Shown here: in pieces, positions 56,976 to 64,000 of the stretch
Position numbering within the stretch: the stretch's first letter is position 1
How the letters are laid out: every line of letters starts with the position of its first letter
Assembly (NCBI RefSeq): GCF_902859695.1
Contig: NZ_CADIJL010000025.1
Location: forward strand, 32,603-96,602
DNA length: 64,000 bases
Direction: 5' to 3'
From: Achromobacter ruhlandii
Lineage (GTDB): Bacteria; Pseudomonadota; Gammaproteobacteria; Burkholderiales; Burkholderiaceae_B
Program-made: the position numbers and the translations under genes
Notes under the pieces: model-generated
The model's input: only the letters and a program-made list of their open reading frames with translations
The model's database searches: none
What the model was told of the DNA's origin: nothing

Positions 56976-58018
56976 GGATCGTCCGGGTCGTTCATCACAT
57001 CCAGCACAATGTCCGCCTTGGCCTTGCGGTCATAGACCCGCAGCGTCACCTCGCCATCGCCGATTTCGAAGATCGCGGTGGCGAGCGTGTTTTCGCCGTC
57101 CGGGTCCTTGGGATCGGTGCGCAGGATCGGCAGTTCGCCCTCGGTGTCATGCAGCGCCGCCAGCAGGTCGGCGCCAATGGTGGCGGGGGACCAGGTGTCG
57201 ACGATGCCCTCGATGCGGCGCTGGCGCTCGCGCGACGAGTCGGTGATGATCTGCGATTGCCCCCGGCTGGCCTGATGCACCATGTGGTTGGCGTGGCCAT
57301 ACCGGGTGCCGATCTCCTGCGCTGACGCGGCGCCCGGCGTCGCCTCGACGCTGAAGATGCGGGCGTCGGCCGCCGACCCCAGCGTATGGTGAAAGCCCCC
57401 CGCGCGTGGTGCGTCGCGCAGCAGCGCCACGGCCTCGTCCAGCGTGGCGCAGTCGAGCACGGCGCGCGCCAGCAGCATGCGCGGCAGGCCGCGCTGGCGC
57501 AGGCGCGTGCGCAGGTTGTTGATGGTCTGCACCAGACCGGCGCGATTGGCCCCGAAGGTATGGCCGGGCAGGGATCCCGGGTAATAGAAGCTCAGGTAGC
57601 CCGGCGCGTCGTCCAGCGCCACGTCCACCAGATGGCAGCGGCCGTACAGGAACGGATCGCCGTCCTCGTTGTGGCCGATCCAGCGGGTGCCATCGGCCGC
57701 CTTCAGCGCCACCGAGGTGCAGCCGTCGCCGCTGCCGCTGCTATGCAGCAAGTCACCCCGGCAATTCCACAGCAACACGTCCGCCAGCGGCATTCCCAGC
57801 CCTTCGGCCAGCCCCTCCAGTTCCTCCCAGATCGCCGGCAGCGCGGCGCGCGCCTGCTCGCCCAGTTCGGTCACGTAAGGATGGCCGCGCCAGGGGCGCA
57901 GCGCCTTCCAGGTGGCGCTCTGGTCCAGGTAGGTCGCCATCAGCGGGCGGGCCAGCCTGCCCAGCGCCACGCCCACCTGGCGCCGGTTGCCGGCGATGCG
58001 TACATACTTGTAGGGCAT
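56957..58018 (-). CDS. C45-family autoproteolytic acyltransferase/hydrolase
   Basis: 353-residue Ntn-hydrolase of the acyl-CoA:6-aminopenicillanate acyltransferase (C45) family. C100 in [12 protein letters not shown] is the expected self-cleavage site and N-terminal nucleophile. Further family motifs are [34 protein letters not shown] and the late [14 protein letters not shown]. No signal peptide, so cytosolic. Family members hydrolyse or transfer acyl groups on amines, including peptides and beta-lactam precursors. It is convergent with the oxoprolinase-family gene and divergent from glnH. I chose the ATG at 58018. Substrate unknown. Confidence 0.87.
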   Translation of the reverse strand: MPYKYVRIAGNRRQVGVALGRLARPLMATYLDQSATWKALRPWRGHPYVTELGEQARAALPAIWEELEGLAEGLGMPLADVLLWNCRGDLLHSSGSGDGCTSVALKAADGTRWIGHNEDGDPFLYGRCHLVDVALDDAPGYLSFYYPGSLPGHTFGANRAGLVQTINNLRTRLRQRGLPRMLLARAVLDCATLDEAVALLRDAPRAGGFHHTLGSAADARIFSVEATPGAASAQEIGTRYGHANHMVHQASRGQSQIITDSSRERQRRIEGIVDTWSPATIGADLLAALHDTEGELPILRTDPKDPDGENTLATAIFEIGDGEVTLRVYDRKAKADIVLDVMNDPDDPAPEPA

Positions 58019-58183
58019 GGGGATTCTCCGGGGTGTCATGCGGATTGTAATTTTTCTAAGCTCTCTGCGGTGGGGACGGATGCGTTAACATGCGCCGTAA
58101 GTTGCTCCGGCGATCCCGGCGTGGCCCGCGCATCATGTTCCAACTGCAACCCCGGGCGCTATCAGCCCCAAGAGGAGAGTTTC

Positions 58184-58936
58184 ATGATTAAACGTAAAGT
58201 CGCCGCCGCCTTGGTCGGCCTGTCCATGGCCATGTTCGGCGCCGCCTCCGGCGCCTACGCCCAAGGCAAGGAATTGGTGGTGGCCACCGATACCGCGTTC
58301 GTGCCGTTCGAGTTCAAGCAGGGCAACACCTACACCGGCTTCGACGTCGACCTGTGGGCCGCCATCGCCAAGGAGCTGAACGTCAAGTACAAGCTGCAGC
58401 CGATGGACTTCAACGGCATCATCCCCGGCCTGCAGACCAAGAACATCGACGTGGCGCTGGCCGGCATCACCATTCGCGATGACCGCAAGAAGGTGATCGA
58501 CTTCTCCGATCCCTACTACGAAAGCGGCCTGGCCATCCTGGTGGGCGAAAAGAACACCGACATCAAGGACGCCAAGTCGCTGGCCGGCAAGACCGTCGCG
58601 GTCAAGACCGGCACGGCCACCGTGGACTTCCTGAAGGCCCAGGTGCCGGACGCCAAGCTCAAGCTGTTCCCCAACATCGACAACGCCTACCTGGAACTGG
58701 CCACCGGCCGGGTCGACGCCGCCGTGCACGACACGCCCAACGTCCAGTACTACGCCAACACGGCCGGCAAGGGCCGCGTCAAGGTGGTCGGCTCGGTCAA
58801 GAGCGGCGACTTCTACGGCATCGCCTTCCCCAAGGGCAGCGAACTGGTGCCGCAGGTCAACAAGGCCCTGGCCACGCTCAAGTCCAACGGCCAGTACGAC
58901 GCCATCTACGAAAAGTGGTTCGGCAAGAAGCCCTGA
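58184..58936 (+). CDS. glnH: Polar amino acid ABC solute-binding protein (GlnH-like)
   Basis: 250-residue periplasmic binding protein. Signal peptide ends GAYAQ (about residue 26); then [60 protein letters not shown] (the Arg-Asp pair binds the amino acid backbone), and [16 protein letters not shown]. It closely follows the E. coli GlnH pattern, so glutamine is the best guess. AGAGGAGAG ribosome site before the ATG. First gene of glnHPQ. Confidence 0.93.
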   Translation: MIKRKVAAALVGLSMAMFGAASGAYAQGKELVVATDTAFVPFEFKQGNTYTGFDVDLWAAIAKELNVKYKLQPMDFNGIIPGLQTKNIDVALAGITIRDDRKKVIDFSDPYYESGLAILVGEKNTDIKDAKSLAGKTVAVKTGTATVDFLKAQVPDAKLKLFPNIDNAYLELATGRVDAAVHDTPNVQYYANTAGKGRVKVVGSVKSGDFYGIAFPKGSELVPQVNKALATLKSNGQYDAIYEKWFGKKP

Positions 58937-58963
58937 GCCTTCCCGCCGGATTGATGTTGCATT

Positions 58964-59037
58964 TCGGGGCCGCCCGGCAGTCTGGGGCCCCGGCGCTTCG
59001 CTCCGGCGACGCCGGGCCCGGGACGGGGCGGCCCCGA
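58964..59037 (+). other. Large intercistronic stem-loop between glnH and glnP
   Basis: Outer arms TCGGGGCCGCCC (58964-58975) and GGGCGGCCCCGA (59026-59037) pair perfectly over 12 bp; an inner stem CCCGGCG (58989-58995) / CGCCGGG (59010-59016) sits in the loop. No T-run. Expected to stabilise glnH mRNA and lower permease levels. Confidence 0.8.
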
Positions 59038-59104
59038 GCCGCTTGCGGCGCCGGGCATTCCCGCCAGGATGCGGCGCGCGAGGCGCGCCATTGAGGGGTA
59101 ATTC

Positions 59105-59761
59105 GTGGATTTTGACTGGAATGTAGTGATGGATGCGCTGCCCAACCTGTGGGTGGGCACGCAGATGACCATCAAGATCACCTTTTGGGGCCTGTTCGGC
59201 GGGTTCCTGCTGGGCGCGCTCTCCGGGGTGACCCGGGCCTACGGGCATCCGATCCTGTCGGGCATCGCCCAGGTGTACGTCGCGGTGATCCGCGGCACGC
59301 CGATCGTGGTGCAGGTGATGTTCATTTATTTCGCCTTGCCGCTGCTGGCCAACATCCGGGTGGACGCCGAGTGGGCCGCCATCGTCACGCTCATCATCAA
59401 CTCGGGCGCCTATATCTCCGAGATCGTGCGCGGCTCGCTGCTGTCGGTGCACAAGGGCCTGAAGGAAGCCGGGCAGGCGATGGGCCTGCCGTTTCACAAG
59501 ATCCTGTTCCACATCATCGGGCCGGTGGCGTTCCGCCGCATGATTCCGCCGCTGGGCAACCAGTGCATCATCAGCCTGAAGGATTCGTCGCTGTTCATCG
59601 TGATCGGCGTCGCGGAACTGACTCGCCAGGGCCAGGAGATCATGGCCAGCAACTTCCGTGCGGTCGAGATCTGGTCGGCCATCGCCATCGTCTACCTGAT
59701 CCTGACGGGCACGATGGCGCTGATCCTGCACCTGGTGGAAAAGAGGATGCGCATACTATGA
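59105..59761 (+). CDS. glnP: Polar amino acid ABC permease GlnP
   Basis: 218-residue HEQ-type permease with five helices. Motifs: LWVGTQMTIKITFWGLFGGFLLGAL, YVAVIRGTPIVVQVMFIYFALP, and the ATPase-coupling loop GLKEAGQAMGLPFHKILFHIIGPVAFRRMIPPLGN. GTG start with GAGGGG upstream. Its stop overlaps the glnQ start (ATGA). Confidence 0.94.
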   Translation: MDFDWNVVMDALPNLWVGTQMTIKITFWGLFGGFLLGALSGVTRAYGHPILSGIAQVYVAVIRGTPIVVQVMFIYFALPLLANIRVDAEWAAIVTLIINSGAYISEIVRGSLLSVHKGLKEAGQAMGLPFHKILFHIIGPVAFRRMIPPLGNQCIISLKDSSLFIVIGVAELTRQGQEIMASNFRAVEIWSAIAIVYLILTGTMALILHLVEKRMRIL

Positions 59762-60486
59762 GCATGGTTGAATTTCATGACGTCACCAAGACGTTCGGCG
59801 AGTCCACGGTCCTGAACGGTATCTCGCTCAATATCGACGCGGGCGAGGTGGTCGTGGTGGTGGGGCCGTCCGGTTCCGGCAAGTCCACCTTCCTGCGCTG
59901 CATCAACGTGCTCGAAACGATCAACGGCGGCGACCTGCTGGTCGACGGCCTGAGCGTGCATGGCGGCGCCGCCCAGGTGCGCGAGATCCGCCGCGAGGCC
60001 GGCATGGTGTTCCAGCAGTTCAATCTGTTCCCGCAGATGACCGCGCTGCAGAACGTCATGTTCGGGCCGATCCACACGCGCGGCCAGGGCCGCGACGAGG
60101 CGCGCGAACTGGCCGAGCAGCTGCTGCGCAAGGTCGGGCTGGGCGAGCGCATGAACCACTATCCGTCCGAGCTGTCCGGCGGCCAGCAGCAGCGCGTGGC
60201 GATCGCCCGCGCGCTGGCCATCAAGCCCAAGCTGATGCTGTTCGACGAGCCGACCTCGGCGCTCGACCCGGAACTGCGCCACGAGGTGCTGAAGGTGATG
60301 CGCGATCTGGCCGAGGAGGGCATGACCATGGTGGTGGTCACGCACGAAATGGAGTTCGCGCGCAAGGTCGGCAGCCGCCTGATCTTCATCGACGCCGGCA
60401 AGATCGCCCATGACGGGCCGCCGGCTGAGCTGCTGGACAATCCGCCCAGCCAGCGCCTGAAGGACTTCCTGCAACACGTGGCCTGA
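59758..60486 (+). CDS. glnQ: Polar amino acid ABC ATPase GlnQ
   Basis: 242-residue ATPase: Walker A GPSGSGKS, Q-loop MVFQQFNLFPQMTALQNVMFGP, signature LSGGQQQRV, Walker B LMLFDEPTSALDPEL, switch His in VVTHEM. ATG at 59758 overlaps the glnP stop by four bases; an internal ATG two codons later is possible. Completes the glnHPQ importer. Confidence 0.95.
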   Translation: MSMVEFHDVTKTFGESTVLNGISLNIDAGEVVVVVGPSGSGKSTFLRCINVLETINGGDLLVDGLSVHGGAAQVREIRREAGMVFQQFNLFPQMTALQNVMFGPIHTRGQGRDEARELAEQLLRKVGLGERMNHYPSELSGGQQQRVAIARALAIKPKLMLFDEPTSALDPELRHEVLKVMRDLAEEGMTMVVVTHEMEFARKVGSRLIFIDAGKIAHDGPPAELLDNPPSQRLKDFLQHVA

Positions 60487-60545
60487 GCACGGATCGCTCC
60501 ACGCTTCAAAGGCCGCAATGAGAGCGCCCCCAAGCGGGATGTCAC

Positions 60546-60617
60546 GGATCCGGCTCCGCCGGTCCGTAGACATGCCCCCTTGAGGGGGAAGCGCGCAGCG
60601 CTTCGGGGGTGGGGCCT
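60546..60617. repeat. Intergenic palindromic block between glnQ and spoT
   Basis: Three stems in a row between convergent genes: GGATCCGGC/GCCGGTCC (60546-60565, imperfect), CCCCCT-tg-AGGGGG (60575-60588) and AGCGC-gca-GCGCT (60590-60602), then CGGGGGTGGGGCC. The second and third together resemble an intergenic repeat that I recall as common in Achromobacter/Bordetella genomes; only one copy is in this window. Confidence 0.45.
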
Positions 60618-60622
60618 TCCCC

Positions 60623-62917
60623 TCAGCCCTTCACGCGCACGATCTTCTGCACTTGCGGCACGTGGCGGATGGCGCGGATCACCTGCGCCAGGTGCTTGCG
60701 GCTGTCGACCTGGATGGTCAGGTGCAGCGACACCGTCGAGACCGCGTCATCGTGCATCGTCACATGCATGATGTTGGCGTCGGCCGCCGTGACTTCCGCG
60801 GCCAGCCGGCCCAGCACGCCGCGCTCGTTGCGGGTGACGATGTCCAGGCGCGTGGCCAGGTGCTTGGCGGTGTGGGCGTCCCACGCGACGTTGATCCAGC
60901 GTTCCGGTTCGCGCAGGCGCTGGCGCATGGCCACCGGGCAGTCGGCGGTATGCACCACCAGGCCGTGGCCCATGCGCATGCCGGCGATGATCGGGTCGCC
61001 GGGCAGCGGCCCGCAGCACGGCGCCAGTTGCACCGCCTGGCCTTCGTTGCCCTGGATCAGGATCGGGGCGCTGCGGGCCGAGGTCAGCTCGTCCACCGCC
61101 GCGGCGGTGGTGGCCACCAGTTGGTGCTCGGGCGCGAAGCGGCGCGCCACCACGGCCGCCAGGCGCTTGCCCAGGCCGATGTCGGCCAGGATTTCCTCGC
61201 GCGAGCTGGCGCCGGTGCTGCGCGCCAGCTTCTGCCAGGCCGGATCGTCGGTGGCCGGCAGCGGCATGTGCAGCTCCTGCAGGGCCTGGCCCAGCAGGCG
61301 TTCGCCGAAGGCCACCGATTCCTCGTACTTGACGGTGCGCAGGTAGTGGCGGATTTCCGAGCGGGCGCGGCCGGTGCGCACGTAGTTGAGCCATTGCGCG
61401 TTCGGGCGCGAAGCGGGGGAGGTGACGATCTCCACCGTGTCGCCGCTGTTCAGCTCCGTGCGCAGCGGCACGAACTCGCCGTTGACCTTGGCGGCCACCG
61501 CCTGGTTGCCGATGTCGGTATGGATGGCGTAGGCGAAGTCCACCGGCGTCGCGCCACGCGGCAGCGAGATGATCTTGCCGCGCGGGGTGAAAACGTAGAC
61601 GGCGTCCGGGAACAGATCGACCTTGACGTGTTCGAGGAATTCGCCCGAATCGCCGGTCTGGCTCTGGATGTCCAGCAGCGATTGCAGCCACTGGTGGGTG
61701 CGTTTCTGCAGGTCGTTGAGCGTCAGGTCGGCGCCCTTGTACAGCCAGTGCGAGGCCACGCCTTCCTCGGCCACGTGATGCATGTCGCGGGTGCGGAACT
61801 GGAATTCCACCGGCGTGCCGTAGGGACCCACCAGCGTCGTGTGCAGCGACTGGTAGCCGTTGACCTTGGGAATCGCGATGTAGTCCTTGAACTTGCCGGG
61901 CACCGGCCGGTACAGCTGGTGCAGCGTGCCCAGCGCCAGGTAGCACTCCGGCAGCGTGTGGACGATGACGCGGAAACCGTAGATGTCCAGCACGTCGGAG
62001 AACGACTTCTTCTGGTCGACCATCTTGCGGTAGATGCCGAACAGCGTCTTCTCGCGGCCGGTGACCTCGGCCTCGATGCCGGCGGCCGGCAGGGCGGCGC
62101 GCACCGAATCGGCGATCTTGCCGATCACCTCGCGGCGGTTGCCGCGCGCGGCCAGCACGGCCTTGTACAGCACCTGATAGCGGTTCGGGTACATGGCCGC
62201 GAAGCACAGGTCCTGCAGTTCGCGGAACAGCAGGTTCAGGCCCAGCCGGTGAGCGATGGGCGCGTAGATGTCCAGCGTTTCGCGGGCGATGCGGCGGCGC
62301 TTTTCAGGGTTGACCGCGTCCAGCGTGCGCATGTTGTGCAGGCGGTCGGCCAGCTTGATGAGGATGACGCGCACGTCGCGCGCCATCGCCAGCAGCATCT
62401 TGCGGAAACTCTCGGCCTGCTGCTCGGCCTTGGTGGCGAAGTCCAGGCGGTCCAGCTTGGACAGGCCATCGACCAGCTCGGCGACTTCAGGGCCGAATTT
62501 CTCGGCCAGCTCGTGCTTGGCGATGCCCTGGTCTTCCATCACGTCGTGCAGCAGGGCGGCGGACAACGCGTTCGCGTCGAGCTTCCAGCCCGCGCAGATT
62601 TCCGTGACGGCGATGGGGTGCGAGATGTAGGGCGAACCGCTGGCGCGGAACTGGCCCAGGTGCGCCTGGTCGGCGAAGCGGTAGGCTTCGCGCACGCGCT
62701 CCACATCTTTCTTGTCGAGATAGCTGCCGATGATTTCGGTCAGCGGCGCCAGCGAGGCGACCGGCGAGGCGGTCGCGTCCGCCGCCTCTTGGGCGGCGAC
62801 GGAGGCTGGCGTGGGGGAGTTCTTGTCTTTCTTGCCCGTGCGGCGCCCGAGACGGGAGCCGGCACGTAGCGCGGCAAGCAGACCTGATGAAGCGTACTTC
62901 AGCCCGGGAAAAGCCAT
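60623..62917 (-). CDS. spoT: Bifunctional (p)ppGpp synthetase/hydrolase SpoT (RSH family)
   Basis: 764-residue long RSH enzyme that makes and degrades (p)ppGpp. HD hydrolase domain at about residues 75-230 with YISHPIAVTEI, LLHDVMED and the ED-type LIKLADRLHNMRTL; synthetase domain about 260-370 with GREKTLFGIYRKM and DIYGFRVIV, YIAIPKVNGYQSLHTTL; TGS domain about 425-485 (VYVFTPRGKIISLPRGATPVDFAYAIHTDIG); ACT domain at the C-terminus. The HD residues are intact, so hydrolase activity is expected. I chose the ATG at 62917 (MAFPGLKYASS). It is the last gene of gmk-rpoZ-spoT. Confidence 0.95.
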   Translation of the reverse strand: MAFPGLKYASSGLLAALRAGSRLGRRTGKKDKNSPTPASVAAQEAADATASPVASLAPLTEIIGSYLDKKDVERVREAYRFADQAHLGQFRASGSPYISHPIAVTEICAGWKLDANALSAALLHDVMEDQGIAKHELAEKFGPEVAELVDGLSKLDRLDFATKAEQQAESFRKMLLAMARDVRVILIKLADRLHNMRTLDAVNPEKRRRIARETLDIYAPIAHRLGLNLLFRELQDLCFAAMYPNRYQVLYKAVLAARGNRREVIGKIADSVRAALPAAGIEAEVTGREKTLFGIYRKMVDQKKSFSDVLDIYGFRVIVHTLPECYLALGTLHQLYRPVPGKFKDYIAIPKVNGYQSLHTTLVGPYGTPVEFQFRTRDMHHVAEEGVASHWLYKGADLTLNDLQKRTHQWLQSLLDIQSQTGDSGEFLEHVKVDLFPDAVYVFTPRGKIISLPRGATPVDFAYAIHTDIGNQAVAAKVNGEFVPLRTELNSGDTVEIVTSPASRPNAQWLNYVRTGRARSEIRHYLRTVKYEESVAFGERLLGQALQELHMPLPATDDPAWQKLARSTGASSREEILADIGLGKRLAAVVARRFAPEHQLVATTAAAVDELTSARSAPILIQGNEGQAVQLAPCCGPLPGDPIIAGMRMGHGLVVHTADCPVAMRQRLREPERWINVAWDAHTAKHLATRLDIVTRNERGVLGRLAAEVTAADANIMHVTMHDDAVSTVSLHLTIQVDSRKHLAQVIRAIRHVPQVQKIVRVKG

Positions 62918-62939
62918 GCTTGCCGCCCCCCGGAAAATA

Positions 62940-63143
62940 TCAGGTGGGAACTTTACGCAGCATTTCCGCGCCGGTGAGGCCGCCCGCGATTTCGCGCAGG
63001 GCCGTGACGGTGGGCTTGTCTTTGCTGTCCAGGCGCGGGGCATGGCCTTGCGCCAGCTCGCGGGCGCGGTAGGTCGCGGCCAGCGTGAGCTTGAAACGGT
63101 TGGGGATCTGATTCAGACAGTCTTCGACGGTAATGCGAGCCAT
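62940..63143 (-). CDS. rpoZ: RNA polymerase omega subunit
   Basis: 67-residue omega subunit with the family pattern [30 protein letters not shown] and ALREIAGG. It helps assembly of RNA polymerase and forms part of the ppGpp-binding site, which fits its place upstream of spoT. 22 bp separate it from spoT. Confidence 0.96.
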   Translation of the reverse strand: MARITVEDCLNQIPNRFKLTLAATYRARELAQGHAPRLDSKDKPTVTALREIAGGLTGAEMLRKVPT

Positions 63144-63189
63144 TAGGACACCTGGTGCTGATGGTGGAAAGGGAGAATGCGGATTCGTT

Positions 63190-63822
63190 TCAGTGTGCCG
63201 CCGGGATGCCGAGTTGCGCGAACAAGTCAGCGTGCCGGGCGGCCTGAGACGAAAAACGCAGCCGCGCGGCGCTGACGATTTGAGTCAGTTCCGACAAGGC
63301 TACGCTAAATTCTTGATTAATAATAACATATTCGCATTCCGGCGCGTGCGCGATTTCGCCGCCGGCGGCCATCAGCCGGCGCGCGATCACCTGCGGCGCA
63401 TCCTGGCCGCGCGCCTTCAGCCGGCTTTCGAGTTCCTCGATGGACGGCGGCAGCACGAAAATGCCAATCGCGGCGGGGAAGCGCTGGCGCACCTGGCGCG
63501 CGCCCTGCCAGTCGATCTCCAGCAGCACGTCGCGGCCTTCGCGGGTGGCTTCGTCGATGCGGTCGCGCGGCGTGCCATAGAAATTGCCGTGCACCTCGGC
63601 CCATTCCAGCAGGCGCTGCTCGTCGCGCATCTGCTTGAATTCGTCGGTGCCGATGAATCGGTATTCGCGGCCGTCTTCTTCGCCGGGACGCGGCGCGCGC
63701 GTGGTGCACGAGACGGACAGGAGGATGGACGGGTCTTGCTGCAGCAAGGCCTTGACCAGGCTGGATTTGCCGGCCCCGCTGGGGGCGACGACCATGAAGA
63801 CATTGCCGGAATTGGCGTGCAT
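63190..63822 (-). CDS. gmk: Guanylate kinase
   Basis: 210-residue kinase that makes GDP from GMP and ATP. P-loop APSGAGKSS (13-21), GMP-binding [17 protein letters not shown], and lid [18 protein letters not shown] at 63822 set by family length. First gene of gmk-rpoZ-spoT within the window; the 178 bp upstream to the right edge contain an imperfect hairpin (63876-63899) that could end an upstream minus-strand gene outside the window. Confidence 0.96.
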   Translation of the reverse strand: MHANSGNVFMVVAPSGAGKSSLVKALLQQDPSILLSVSCTTRAPRPGEEDGREYRFIGTDEFKQMRDEQRLLEWAEVHGNFYGTPRDRIDEATREGRDVLLEIDWQGARQVRQRFPAAIGIFVLPPSIEELESRLKARGQDAPQVIARRLMAAGGEIAHAPECEYVIINQEFSVALSELTQIVSAARLRFSSQAARHADLFAQLGIPAAH

Positions 63823-64000
63823 GGAATATGACGAGCGTGTGATGCCGAGACCCGAAGGATAGCAAATCGCGCGGCGCGGCAGGGGGAAAACCCCGCCGCA
63901 TTGTCGCGCCGCGCCATGCCGCCACCTGGACGGGGGGGCGATCGAGGCGGGCCGTCCGGCGGCCCGTGCGGCGCTGGCCCGCCGGCGGGCCGACGCCGCG

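Overview
The window looks like a chromosomal segment of a GC-rich betaproteobacterium of the Alcaligenaceae (Achromobacter/Bordetella type). This rests on very high GC, the surE-pcm-nlpD and gmk-rpoZ-spoT gene orders, Bordetella-type porin and Gcw_chp proteins, and the abundance of TRAP and tripartite-type solute uptake genes with LysR regulators. No genome comparison could be run, so genus is an inference. No rRNA, tRNA or CRISPR array was found.

Layout. 1-2667 is the end of an integrated mobile element that continues off the left edge: a tyrosine integrase and a YhcG-type nuclease, with a candidate 8-bp attachment core (2660-2667) lying in the T-tract of the terminator of the next chromosomal gene. 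2.7-13 kb is housekeeping: purine permease, tsaD, plsY, the surE-pcm-nlpD-exonuclease operon, a Spy-like periplasmic protein, a TorF-like porin and rlmD. 12.9-16 kb is a copper-efflux module (copA-cueR and divergent copZ) with two clear CueR operators. 16-25.6 kb holds a peroxiredoxin-glutaredoxin fusion, a lipoamide-dehydrogenase-like flavoprotein, rlmJ, a glycerophosphodiesterase, an M20 peptidase, ppiD, tesA and a YbbA-like ATPase.

25.7-60.5 kb is rich in transporters: an FbpABC-type ABC system with a LysR gene, serB, fabV and an EamA exporter; a LysR-TRAP-DUF2848-amidase cassette; a second, paralogous LysR gene followed by a DUF1445 hydro-lyase-like gene and a branched-chain amino acid ABC operon; a porin; a second TRAP operon; nudC; a MarR-like regulator with a single-chain 5-oxoprolinase-family enzyme; a C45 autoproteolytic hydrolase; and a GlnHPQ-type ABC operon. 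60.6-63.8 kb is spoT-rpoZ-gmk.

The most interesting signal is that the two paralogous LysR genes (33738 and 40494) are each followed by an almost superimposable 44-base promoter/operator (34896-34939 and 41428-41471), which suggests one small regulon linking the TRAP/DUF2848/amidase cassette to the DUF1445 gene. A second pattern is a stable GC hairpin directly after the solute-binding gene in three separate transporter operons. Also notable are an intrinsic terminator just upstream of ppiD with no gene to terminate, and a surE-pcm-nlpD operon that lacks the usual rpoS.
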